DNA of 64,000 nt from Histomonas meleagridis (Eukaryota; Parabasalia; Tritrichomonadida; Dientamoebidae): contig WSYJ01000060.1 of NCBI GenBank assembly GCA_020186115.1, forward strand, positions 992,001-1,056,000. Reading direction: 5' to 3'. Below the pieces are notes generated by a model. The model was not told the DNA's origin, made no database searches, and saw only the letters and a list, made by a program, of their open reading frames with translations. A program made the translations under genes and the position numbers. Positions 10,234 to 19,499 of the stretch are shown piece after piece; within the stretch, counting starts at the first letter, position 1; each line of letters starts with the position of its first letter.

Positions 10234-10464
10234 TAGTATCAATTTCATATATAAATAAAATATTTATATTATTAATGCAATTTATAGATTTCTTTACATC
10301 GATTTACAGTGATGATTTTTTCTTGCATACGATAAAATGTATCAATTTTTTATTTTTGATGAAAAGGATTATTATTTATTTTTAATAATTAATATAATTG
10401 GAATTTTCATTATAAAATAATGCAAAATTTACTTGATAGGGAAAATATTTTATTTTTAGCTGTC

Positions 10465-10569
10465 TCACTCAAACCCGATTGGATCAATTGAGTCACCAAA
10501 TTCAATTAATTTATTCCATGAATGAAAATATAAAAATTTCATTTCTTCAACACCGATCTGGATAATATT
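10465..10569 (-). pseudogene. Short coding-like fragment
   Basis: On the minus strand a 34-codon open piece reads QIGVEEMKFLYFHSWNKLIE and ends at a TGA (complement of 10465-10467). It has no start codon in range and looks like the 3' end of a protein gene. I do not recognise the family. Confidence 0.3.
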
Positions 10570-10810
10570 TTATTAAATTTAAGTAGATTTATCAGAAAAT
10601 ATTAATGTGGTGGAAGTGGGATATGTCTTCTCAAATCTGATATCAAAGAAGATGCTTCATTTGCATGTTATCGAGAATTATAATAGAAACTAGCTGTGTT
10701 TCTATTGCATATAGATTTTTTTAAATTGTCAATATAATGAATCATTTAAACTATTTATAATTGGATCTAAATTTTGATAGTTTTCTTAAATCAAGTTTGT
10801 ATGCTGAGCT

Positions 10811-10948
10811 TAAAGCAATTTAATTAATGGCCACCATCAACTTCGTCCAGCGCACAACCTAAAGTATGATTGTATTAACTCATACACTGGTACCAATGAG
10901 AAAGAACCAAGAGGTTTTGCCTATGATACGAATAGTTTTTTTATTTGA
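10811..10948 (+). pseudogene. Short coding-like fragment
   Basis: A plus-strand piece of about 45 codons with residue composition unlike the surrounding AT-rich DNA (NGHHQLRPAHNLKYDCINSY, then TNEKEPRGFAYD). It is bounded by stops, has no ATG and ends with TGA at 10946. Likely a remnant of a multicopy gene. The family is not recognised. Confidence 0.35.
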
Positions 10949-11019
10949 CTATTATGAATCTGATTACATAAATATACAATGATACAAATCCATATGTATT
11001 AAAATTTGTGATAAAAAAA

Positions 11020-11210
11020 TTAAATCATCATAATTAAGCGCGCTGATAGTTTTTTTATGCGTGGAACCAAGAAACATTGTTAGCACCTTTAGGGTAGCAT
11101 TTGCAACGTATTGAACACTTTGTTTTACATCACAATAAAAATCTTATCTAATAAAAATTGTATTTTGGCTCCTTTTATTAAAAAATAACATTAAATCATC
11201 ATAATTAAGC
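11020..11210. repeat. 20-bp direct repeat pair, 171 bp apart
   Basis: TTAAATCATCATAATTAAGC occurs at 11020-11039 and again, perfectly, at 11191-11210, each preceded by an A-rich run. The sequence between the copies is not otherwise repeated. It lies just beyond the 3' end of the minus-strand ankyrin array. Confidence 0.8.
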
Positions 11211-11268
11211 TATTGATTTTTTTTCCAATTTATTTTCCCATATAGGAATTTATCTTAAGTATAAAACA

Positions 11269-13497
11269 TTATTGCGAACCTATATAAAAGTTTTTGACAT
11301 TAGTGTCAATTCCTTTTTGTTCAAGAAGTAATTTAACGATTTCCTTGTGGCCATTTTCAAATGCGATTTTAAGTGCTGTTCTAAATATTTTAAATAATTT
11401 CCAAATATTGTTTTGAATTTTTAAAATATTAAAATCAATATTAAGTAAAATAAATTAATATCTTCAGCATTAATATCAATTCCTTTTTGTTCAAGAAGTA
11501 ATTTAACTATTTTTATTTTACCTTTTTCAGTTGCTAAAATGAGTGCTGTATTAAATAATTTAAATAATTTCCAAATATTATTTTGAAATATCAAATTATT
11601 AAAATAAATTTTGAATAAAACAAATAAATATCTTTAGCATTAATATCAATTCCTTCTTGTTCAAGAAGTAATTTAACTATTTCTGTATGACCATTTGAAG
11701 ATGCAATTATAAATGCTGTCTTAAATAATCTAAGTAATTTCCAAATATTAATTTGGAATCTCAAATTATTAAAATAAATATAAAATAAAACACATAAATA
11801 TCTTGAATATTTAAATCAATTTCTTTTTGTTCAAGAAGTAATTTAACTATTTCTGTATTACCATTTGAAGATGCATGCATAAGTGCAGTCCAAAATAATT
11901 CAAATAATTCTTAAATATTATTTTGAAACATCTAATTCTTATAATAAATATCAAGCTAATAAAATTAATATCTCTATCATTAATATCAATTCCTTTTTGT
12001 TCAAGAAACAATTTCACTATTTCTGTATTACTACTGAAAGATGCCATTATTAATGCTGTATAAAATAATTTATATAAATTCCAAATATTATTTTGAAATA
12101 GGAAATTATTAAAATAAATATCAAATAAAACAAATAAATATTTTTAGCATTAATATCAATTCCTTTTTGTTCAAGAAGTAATTTAACTATTTCTATATAA
12201 CCTTTCCAAGATGCTTCTATAAGTGCTGTATTAAATAATTTAAATAATTTCCAAATATTATTTTGAAATATCAAATTATTAAAATAAATTCTAAATAAAA
12301 CAAATAAATATTTTTAGCATTAATATCAATTCCTTCTTGCTCTAAAATATATTTAACATATTCAATATTTCCGGAATAAGCTAAAATATTTTCTGTAATT
12401 CGATGAGTTTCAAGAAAATATTTTGTAAGATATATATTTTCTATTGTTGCTGATGCATTAATAATTTCATCATCAATTTTCATTCCTTTTTCAAGTAAAA
12501 ACATAAAAATTTCATAATTATAATATAAAATACATATCTTTCCTAAATATTCTAAAGAATCAATTTCTTCGTTTTTGTTTTCATAAAGATAATGAAAGAT
12601 ATCATTTTGATGGAATTCAATTGCTGTTTTATATGGTTTTTCAAATGTTGAATGATTTTGCTCACACAAATGAACAATTTCAATATTTCCACCTGCAATT
12701 GCATATTTACCTGTGCTACTTACATTTGCACCATTTATAAGTAAATATTTAAAACATTTAATTGATCCGAAAAACGCTGCATAATCAATTAATGTAACAT
12801 TTTCTTGATTAACAAAATCACATCTTTCATAAAGTGATGGTTCAATTATTTGGTTAAAATCAAAATTTGTTTGTGATGATATTTCTTGAAGTTTTTCTAT
12901 TTCATCATTTCGAATTATTTTAGCAATTAGATTTGGATTAACTCCTTCTCTAATTAATTTCTTATGAAGTTCAAAACCATTTTTTGAAAGTTCTACATAG
13001 TTTGTCTTGAATTTCTTCTTGAAATAACTATAGTCCAATTTCTTAAAATCTTTTTTTGACATATAATGTACAAAATATACATCATTTGTGTTTCGAACAA
13101 TTGCTGGATTAAGCAAATTATTTACAACCAATTCTTCAAGAAGATAATGTGATTCTTGTTTGTGTTTGTTCATAAGAAAACGTGTAAATATATCAAAAAT
13201 GAATGATTCATTGAATTTTTTGTTGTTTTTTTCTAATATTTCAATTTCTTTGAGAAAAATAATATAAATATCAAATTCATTCATTCTTGTGATGACAATT
13301 GTGTATATTATTTGCAATATAAATGTATTAAAAAATATTGGATAAGTATTATCAAATTTGTTAATGATTGATTTTGCAGATTGAACAATATTTCCTTTAT
13401 TTACATCTAATATTATATCTTTAATATATAAAAGTATTCCCATTTTATCATGAAATTCTTGAACTGGATTTTTTCCTACAAAATTTGGTGGTTCCAT
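11269..13497 (-). CDS. DUF3447/ankyrin-repeat protein with spacer-interrupted repeats (locus B)
   Basis: The first 400 codons (13497 down to about 12290) are continuous. They hold an N-terminal helical region and a DUF3447 domain (IRNDEIEKLQEISSQ, LIDYAAFFGSIKCFKYLL, TGKYAIAGGNIEIVHLCEQN), ending in a partial ankyrin repeat. Further downstream come six more ankyrin segments (for example TALIEASWKGYIEIVKLLLE), none containing a stop. Each is separated by about 68 AT-rich bases with stops. The units lie exactly 170 bp apart, so the frame changes at every unit. The last segment ends with a short tail and TAA at 11269-11271. I start at ATG 13497 because the homologue at 35.2 kb aligns from its equivalent Met. 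Either the spacers are removed or only the first 400 residues are made. Confidence 0.65.
11288..12400 (-). repeat. Tandem 170-bp ankyrin-plus-spacer array
   Basis: The word CAAT that begins the complement of the KGID loop occurs at 11307, 11477, 11647, 11817, 11987, 12157 and 12327, which is exactly 170 bp between every pair. Each unit is a 34-codon ankyrin repeat (102 nt) plus a spacer of about 68 nt. The spacer sits between the NAKD loop and the next TAL motif. Confidence 0.9.
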
Positions 13498-14152
13498 GTA
13501 TAATTTATGTATGTCTTGAAAACTTATCAATACTTAACTTTTTGCTTGAAATGAGCTAAAAATCTGTTAATTTAATTGAATTTCTTGATAAAGTTCGCAC
13601 TTTTAGTGAAATTATACTCATTTTCTCGATAATGTGTTGACAAAAAAAATTAAAATCACTTATAGCTTGTCACTAAACCCACAAAACATTTGTTATGCTT
13701 GAGGAAAAGTGACATTCAGTAGTACCCTGTAATAGAAATATGTTCATTTTTTCGACGATGAAGAATTATCAATAAATTTGATCTTCCCATATGTTTTTTT
13801 GTTGAGTTCGATATATTAAATCTCTTTTTGCTGGTAAGCAAAAAATCATATATGGCATGCCTAGATGCCTTAAACCTTCCTTTTGATTCAATCCTTGAGC
13901 TCAAACGTCAATTTACATTTATTGTGTTTCTCACAAGATTATCCACGACATATTCCTAACGAAACAATTATAACGAATGGAATCTCTTGAGCCAAAACAT
14001 GAATCACATTCGCCACAACTTCAACGCCATTCACATATCAAATCAACAGAAGTTCCATATAAATAATGTTTAAGAATAAATAAGTAACTGCTTATGTATA
14101 TACTATTTCGTCATTTTTTCCTTTATCTTTTCCTTTCTTCTTATTATCCTTC
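13498..14152. other. Intergenic region with a short coding-like patch
   Basis: Downstream of the Ca2+-ATPase and upstream of ankyrin locus B. A minus-strand frame at 13716-13904 is open for about 60 codons (SRHAIYDFLLTSKKRFNIS) but has no ATG near its start. Coding-like sequence upstream of it lies in other frames, so it may be a decayed multicopy gene. No identity can be given. Confidence 0.3.
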
Positions 14153-17044
14153 TTATCCGGTATATCGTCTGGTACGTCTGGAGCTCCACATCATAGACGG
14201 CGTCATACCTGTGTATCTTCTTCTCATTATTTCTCTCTTCTTTTCTCTATTTACGATTAATCTTTCGCTTGTGTCATCGTGTATTGGTATCAATCTCAAG
14301 ATCGCTCCTACGATTAGTTCAGTCAATGCGAATCCGACTGAGTACAGCCATTGTTTCCAACCCAATCCGATGCAACCGAAGACGTCACCACCGAATTCCA
14401 CCAAAATGACCTGCACGACAACAATTAGCACGAACAAACCCCAGAAGTATGGGTTAGAGAAGAATCCTTCGAAGAATGATTGCGATTGATCAGTTACGCG
14501 TGAGTTCAATAAGTTAAACACTTGGCAAAAGACAAATGTGTTCCATAAGAATGTGCTTTGTGCTTTGTCATTCGATGTATCTAATTCGAAGAACTTCTCA
14601 GCACCAAATAGCACAAGTAAACATAAACCTGTTTGCCATAATGCATGGACAATGATGTTACGATACATTAAGCGTGATATTAATGCACCACTTTCTCCAT
14701 AGGGTGGTCGATCTAATAATGATTCGATTGGACCTTTAGTAGCTAATGCTAAAGCTCCAATAGAGTCCATAATTAATGAAACCCATAAAAGTTGGATAGC
14801 TCTAAATGGTGACCCTTGTAATATACATGAGCCGACAAATGAGATAATTAATGCACAAACATTAACTGTTAATTGGAATTGTAAGAAACTTCGGACATTA
14901 TCATAGATACATCGCCCCCATTTTAATGCAGAGACAATACTATTAAAGTTATCATCTAATATAACTATATCAGAGGCCATCTTAGCTAACTCTGTACCAC
15001 ATTGTCCCATAGCTAATCCAACATTAGCTTTACGTGACGCAGTAGAATCATTTGAGCCATCACCTGTAACAGCAACAACTTCACCACATTCCATTAATAA
15101 TGATACTAATCGATACTTATCAAGTGGGGAAGAACGTGCTAATACTTGTAACTTAGGTAATCGATCAATTAATTGTACCTTTGACATTGACGAGAATTCT
15201 TTTCCAAGCATTGCATGTCCATCTTCTGTTAAGATACCACATTGTCTTGCAATAGATACAGCTGTGTTAATATTATCACCTGTAACCATACGAACTAAAA
15301 CACCAGCTTGTTTACATTGTTCGATAGCATGTGGTACTTCTGGTCTTAATGGATCTCGAATACCACAAACACCTATAACAATTAAATTACATTCAACATT
15401 AGCTGGATCATTCCAATCATCATCGAATTCAGTGCCTTCTAATTCACCATATGTAATTAACATTGTACGTAATTGATCATCTGCAAATTCATTAACACGT
15501 TGAATGATATCTTCTGATGTAACTTCATCTAATTCCTTAATTTCATTTGATAAATTAATATAATGTGTACATTTCTTAATTAATATTTCTGGTGCACCTT
15601 TAGCATATACTCTATATCCATTATCATGTGGTACTACTGATGACATTCTCTTACGTGTAGAATTAAAGTCATGTAATACTGCTGTTGGATGTAATTCTCG
15701 AATTTCTTTATAGTCATAACCTGCTTCTGTAATCATTTGTAATAATGCACATTCGGTACTTTTGCCGACATATGAAGGTTTGGTATCTCCTGGCTTAACA
15801 GTCATGTAAGCATTAGTATTACATGCAATCGAATCAGCCATTAAATTCATGACTTCTTTCGGTATACCATTAGCTGGATTATCATCGAAGTCTTGGCCAT
15901 CCATATAAAACTTAACAACAGTCATCTTGTTCTGTGTAAGTGTACCTGTTTTATCCGAACAAATTGTTGTTGCACCACCCATAGTTTCACATGCAGACAT
16001 ATTACGTACGAAGTTATTATCACGCATCATCTTCTTCATAGAAAATCCTAATGAAATAACTACAGCTAATGGTAAACCTTCTGGAACAGCTCCAATGAAT
16101 ATAGTAAATGATACCATTAAATTATCCATTAATGACGTAAGGAATTTACGTTCCCATTTCTTACCAACAATGTTTCGAATCCATAAGATCAACAATACAA
16201 CAAATGTTAAAATAGCACCAACAAGTCCCATGTAAGTGATCTTAACTGCAACGTCATCAAGTTTCTTCTCTAATGGTGTCTTCTCACCAGCAGAACTAAT
16301 CTCATTAAGTTTCAACATAGTAATTCCACTTTGTGAATTCTTTCCAACTGCACATACTAAGATCATGGCATCACCAGAGTCTACAGCTGTGCCCGAAAAC
16401 ACAACTGGATTTTGTTCATTAACACGAATTGGAACACTTTCACCAGTGGTTTGGGAATTATCAACATAGAAGGCATGTCCTGAGATATAGATACCATCAA
16501 CTGGAATCGCATCTCCGTTTTTAAGGGATAATATATCTCCAACTAAAATTTCTGTTGATAAAATTTGTTTTTCTTCGCCGGATCGAATGACATTAACAAG
16601 AAATTCATTCTTTAGACGACTTACTCCTATAAATGCTTTCTGTTGCGTATAGTTAATTTGTGCTGTAACACAACTGACAATTAAAGAACATAAAAGAATG
16701 GCAACAGGATCAATAAAATGAACCCAACCTTGATCATAACTAAATATGGCTGTAAGTACAATTGAAATAAGGGAAATGATTACAAGAATTTTCAACATTA
16801 AATCTTTGAATGTATAAAGGAAAAATCCACACCATGAACGAGTGGGTGGATCTGGTATAATATTTACACCCCACTTTTCTTTCCTTTCTTTATACCCTGA
16901 AGCTTCTTCTGTAGCCGAAATTCCGTTGTGAAGATCTGTCTGAAATTCATTAACAAGACCTTCGATGCCACCAAACTCAGCTAACTCAGAAGCATTCCCA
17001 CGCTCGAAGAAATCAGCGAGGTGGTCGATTGTAATGCTTTTCAT
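14153..17044 (-). CDS. Plasma-membrane-type Ca2+-transporting P-type ATPase (P2B)
   Basis: A 963-residue pump that uses ATP to move Ca2+ out of the cytosol. Ten membrane segments are visible: four before and around the PEGLPLAV calcium-site motif, and six after the cytoplasmic loop. The phosphorylation motif CSDKTGTLTQNKMTVV, the nucleotide-site stretch RVYAKGAPEIL and TGDNINTAVSIARQCGI are all intact. The N-terminal layout (EFGGIEGLVNEFQTDLHNGI) is that of PMCA pumps rather than SERCA. The hinge motif reads TGDGSNDSTA, where most pumps have GDGxNDxPAL. The C-terminal tail is short and basic and has no clear calmodulin-binding helix. The stop is TAAG. It is transcribed away from HydG, about 560 bp apart. 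Confidence 0.95.
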   Translation of the reverse strand: MKSITIDHLADFFERGNASELAEFGGIEGLVNEFQTDLHNGISATEEASGYKERKEKWGVNIIPDPPTRSWCGFFLYTFKDLMLKILVIISLISIVLTAIFSYDQGWVHFIDPVAILLCSLIVSCVTAQINYTQQKAFIGVSRLKNEFLVNVIRSGEEKQILSTEILVGDILSLKNGDAIPVDGIYISGHAFYVDNSQTTGESVPIRVNEQNPVVFSGTAVDSGDAMILVCAVGKNSQSGITMLKLNEISSAGEKTPLEKKLDDVAVKITYMGLVGAILTFVVLLILWIRNIVGKKWERKFLTSLMDNLMVSFTIFIGAVPEGLPLAVVISLGFSMKKMMRDNNFVRNMSACETMGGATTICSDKTGTLTQNKMTVVKFYMDGQDFDDNPANGIPKEVMNLMADSIACNTNAYMTVKPGDTKPSYVGKSTECALLQMITEAGYDYKEIRELHPTAVLHDFNSTRKRMSSVVPHDNGYRVYAKGAPEILIKKCTHYINLSNEIKELDEVTSEDIIQRVNEFADDQLRTMLITYGELEGTEFDDDWNDPANVECNLIVIGVCGIRDPLRPEVPHAIEQCKQAGVLVRMVTGDNINTAVSIARQCGILTEDGHAMLGKEFSSMSKVQLIDRLPKLQVLARSSPLDKYRLVSLLMECGEVVAVTGDGSNDSTASRKANVGLAMGQCGTELAKMASDIVILDDNFNSIVSALKWGRCIYDNVRSFLQFQLTVNVCALIISFVGSCILQGSPFRAIQLLWVSLIMDSIGALALATKGPIESLLDRPPYGESGALISRLMYRNIIVHALWQTGLCLLVLFGAEKFFELDTSNDKAQSTFLWNTFVFCQVFNLLNSRVTDQSQSFFEGFFSNPYFWGLFVLIVVVQVILVEFGGDVFGCIGLGWKQWLYSVGFALTELIVGAILRLIPIHDDTSERLIVNREKKREIMRRRYTGMTPSMMWSSRRTRRYTG

Positions 17045-17603
17045 GCAAATGTTTTCTTCACATGGTTAAACGATAGGATACTGAGGTTAAACAGAAAAAG
17101 TTCAAAAAAGAAATTTTCTGACACGAATTCAATTAACGTTACATTATTGAGAAAGCAAAGGAGTTTCAACAAAAAGATGTTTTTGAAATCAGGAATAAAA
17201 ATATCTCAATAACTTAACATGATCATGAAACAAAAATCGATCACTAAAAGTGCAAAACAATTTTTCAAATAACACCAACACCAAATAATAATAACCGGTT
17301 AGTTTGGGCTTATTTCATGCAAGAACAACATTGAATAATTTATTATCATGACTTAACGAACGTTTGAACATGTAAAAGTGACGTCATTCTAAGACCGTTA
17401 CTATTCAACTAAAGCCGTCGGTGACTTCACGTCACATTGTCAAATTTTTTTATTTACAACAGCAACGTTCATCTGCTTCTCAAAAATTGTTAAGGCCATT
17501 CAAATTTCAATAAATCCAACGTCATTTGTTGGGTGAAATTCACTCATGATTATATCTCATTTACAGATTCAAAGTTATTACTTTATTGAAGTTTTATTAT
17601 TCT
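17045..17603. other. Intergenic region between HydG and the Ca2+-ATPase
   Basis: Both flanking genes are on the minus strand, so this is the 3' region of HydG and the 5' region of the ATPase. It holds the 10-bp palindrome TAACCGGTTA at 17292-17301 and a CCGTT motif near 17395. I see no further gene. Confidence 0.4.
17292..17301. promoter_or_regulatory. Palindromic TAACCGGTTA, possible Myb-type site
   Basis: Two head-to-head TAACCG half-sites form a perfect palindrome about 250 bp upstream of the Ca2+-ATPase start. Trichomonad Myb proteins bind TAACG-type elements, so a regulatory role is possible. This is inference from sequence only. Confidence 0.3.
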
Positions 17604-19160
17604 TCAAAAGTAAAGGTCTCTTTCACCATTTTTGATTCTCTCTATTCTCTTCTTCGTTTCTTCTCTTCTTTTGACGTCTTCTATTTTGTTTATTTCTTTT
17701 TCTATCAGCTTCCATCCGATCTTCTTTGTTTCCGGCTTTGCATAATCGATCAAATACTCTGCCAATGTTTGCAATGCGTTTGGATGGCAGTGCTTATGGA
17801 TTTCACCAGTCTTTGCCCATTTCATGAATGCCTCACCAGTTCTACCTAATCTATAGCAAGCAGTGCACCAACTTGGTACATATCCATCTTCCATAAGGCT
17901 CCTAACAATTTCATCCATAGATCTATGATCGTAAATGTTAAATTGTCCCTTAGATCCATCGTCACCTTTGTCGTTATAAGAACCAACTTCGGTACTTGAA
18001 GCTGCGCTGATTTGCGAGATACCGATCTTCAAAAGTTGGTCGCGCATTTCCTTGTTTTCGCGTGTTGAGATGATCATTCCAGTGTATGGAACAGCGCAAC
18101 GTGTTACTGCAATGATCTTCTTGAAGTCTTCGTCACTAACAACGTGCGGTGGATTCTCTGATAATGGTGTACCTGTAGCTGGACGAATACGTGGGAATGA
18201 TATTGTGTGTGGACCAGTTCCATAAGTTTTATCCAAGTGTTGTGAGTGCTGAAGCATTGCGAGAACTTCAAATCGATGATCGTAGAGACCGAATAAAGCG
18301 CCAATTCCGACATCGTCAATACCACCGAGTTGTGCGCGATCCATACACGTGATACGATAATCGTAGTCACTCTTTGGTCCGAATGGATGATATTTCTTGA
18401 AGGATTCGCGATGATATGTTTCTTGGAAAACTGTATATGTTCCTACACAACCTAATGATTTAAGACGTCGCATGTCAGAGACAGAAAGCGTTGGGATTTC
18501 GACGTTAATACGACGGATTTCGCCCGATTTACCTGTCTTGGTTTCAGATGCAGCTTTGACAGCGCTAAGGAATTGATCAAATGTGTACTCTGGTGACTCG
18601 CCTGTAAGCATCAGAATGCGCTTGTGCCCCATTCGCTCAAGAAAACGAACTTCTTCTTTGACTTCTTCGTTTGTAAGTTTGCTACGTTCGATTGAAGTGT
18701 TGCTTCCACGATAACCACAATATGTACATGAGCAATTGCAATAGTTGGCAACATAAAGTGGGGCAAAGAGAACTATACGGTTTCCATATATGTGATTCTT
18801 AATGTCGAAGGCTGTTTGATATAACTCATCAAGAGCAACGTGGTTGTCCGATGAGATGTTAAGAAGTGTTGCAGCTTCAGGAATAGTAAGCCCAAGCATG
18901 AACTCTTTATTTGATGCAGGTACATCTTTAAGTGTGGCACAATCCTTGGCTTTGGCAAGGATTTCACGAACGTAGCCAATATCCTTGGCACGGTCATTAG
19001 TTTCCACAATAGCTTTCATGATTTCATCTTCACGGATAATCGTGCTGGGATCTGGAAGTTTATGAGGTTCTTTCTCAGGTGACCACTTTGTCCCGGTTAT
19101 GCATTGCTTAGAGATGTTACGCACAAGTGATGCTCTCAGTGATGAAACGCTGCTAAGCAT
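17604..19160 (-). CDS. hydG: HydG, [FeFe]-hydrogenase maturase (radical SAM), hydrogenosomal
   Basis: A 518-residue radical SAM tyrosine lyase. It splits tyrosine to supply CO and cyanide ligands for the hydrogenase H-cluster. The first 20 residues (MLSSVSSLRASLVRNISKQC) look like a short hydrogenosomal targeting presequence with serines and arginines. The radical SAM cluster motif CX3CX2C is seen in NYCNCSCTYCGY. The HydG-specific C-terminal cluster motif CX2CX22C is complete (WCTACYRLGRTGEAF... to HKHC), so both iron-sulphur clusters should be present. Length equals bacterial HydG plus the presequence. A TCATTT initiator element lies three bases upstream of the ATG. HydE and HydF are not in this window. 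Function is certain at family level. Confidence 0.97.
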   Translation of the reverse strand: MLSSVSSLRASLVRNISKQCITGTKWSPEKEPHKLPDPSTIIREDEIMKAIVETNDRAKDIGYVREILAKAKDCATLKDVPASNKEFMLGLTIPEAATLLNISSDNHVALDELYQTAFDIKNHIYGNRIVLFAPLYVANYCNCSCTYCGYRGSNTSIERSKLTNEEVKEEVRFLERMGHKRILMLTGESPEYTFDQFLSAVKAASETKTGKSGEIRRINVEIPTLSVSDMRRLKSLGCVGTYTVFQETYHRESFKKYHPFGPKSDYDYRITCMDRAQLGGIDDVGIGALFGLYDHRFEVLAMLQHSQHLDKTYGTGPHTISFPRIRPATGTPLSENPPHVVSDEDFKKIIAVTRCAVPYTGMIISTRENKEMRDQLLKIGISQISAASSTEVGSYNDKGDDGSKGQFNIYDHRSMDEIVRSLMEDGYVPSWCTACYRLGRTGEAFMKWAKTGEIHKHCHPNALQTLAEYLIDYAKPETKKIGWKLIEKEINKIEDVKRREETKKRIERIKNGERDLYF

Positions 19161-19162
19161 TC

Positions 19163-19168
19163 AAATGA
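19163..19168 (-). promoter_or_regulatory. Inr-like element of hydG
   Basis: TCATTT on the minus strand, fitting the trichomonad initiator TCAYW, three bases before the hydG ATG. It implies a very short 5' leader. Confidence 0.6.
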
Positions 19169-19499
19169 ATGGCCTAAAATTTGAGAGCGATAAGTCACAT
19201 CACATCACTTTCCGGCGCATTCAATTTGTGAAACAGTTAGAAATGAATGGTTTATAGATGATTATCTACGGTTTGCCGCGGAAGTACGATAACACAAATC
19301 ATTTGAATTAATAATTTTATTGTCATTACTCAAAAAACATTTACAAATACTTTAGTTAAAGCCCTTTATAACGTTTAAAAGCTGTAAATACAATGCAAAT
19401 GTTCAGTTACGAAAACAATAATTATCGCAAAGTAAACTATTCAAAAATTCGAGTGCGTCACTTTTAATCGCTGATTTAACAAAATAATACAATTCAGTT

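Noticed and set aside
11269..12400. Regular 170-bp repeats as a possible CRISPR-like or satellite array
   Set aside because: The conserved part of each unit encodes an ankyrin repeat and the array follows a DUF3447 coding region, so it is a gene-related tandem array.
15264..16469. Plus-strand open frames across the Ca2+-ATPase
   Set aside because: Mirror frames of a strongly conserved gene; no independent coding signal.
17586..17849. Plus-strand frame of 87 codons over the 3' end of hydG
   Set aside because: Antisense shadow of conserved hydG sequence.
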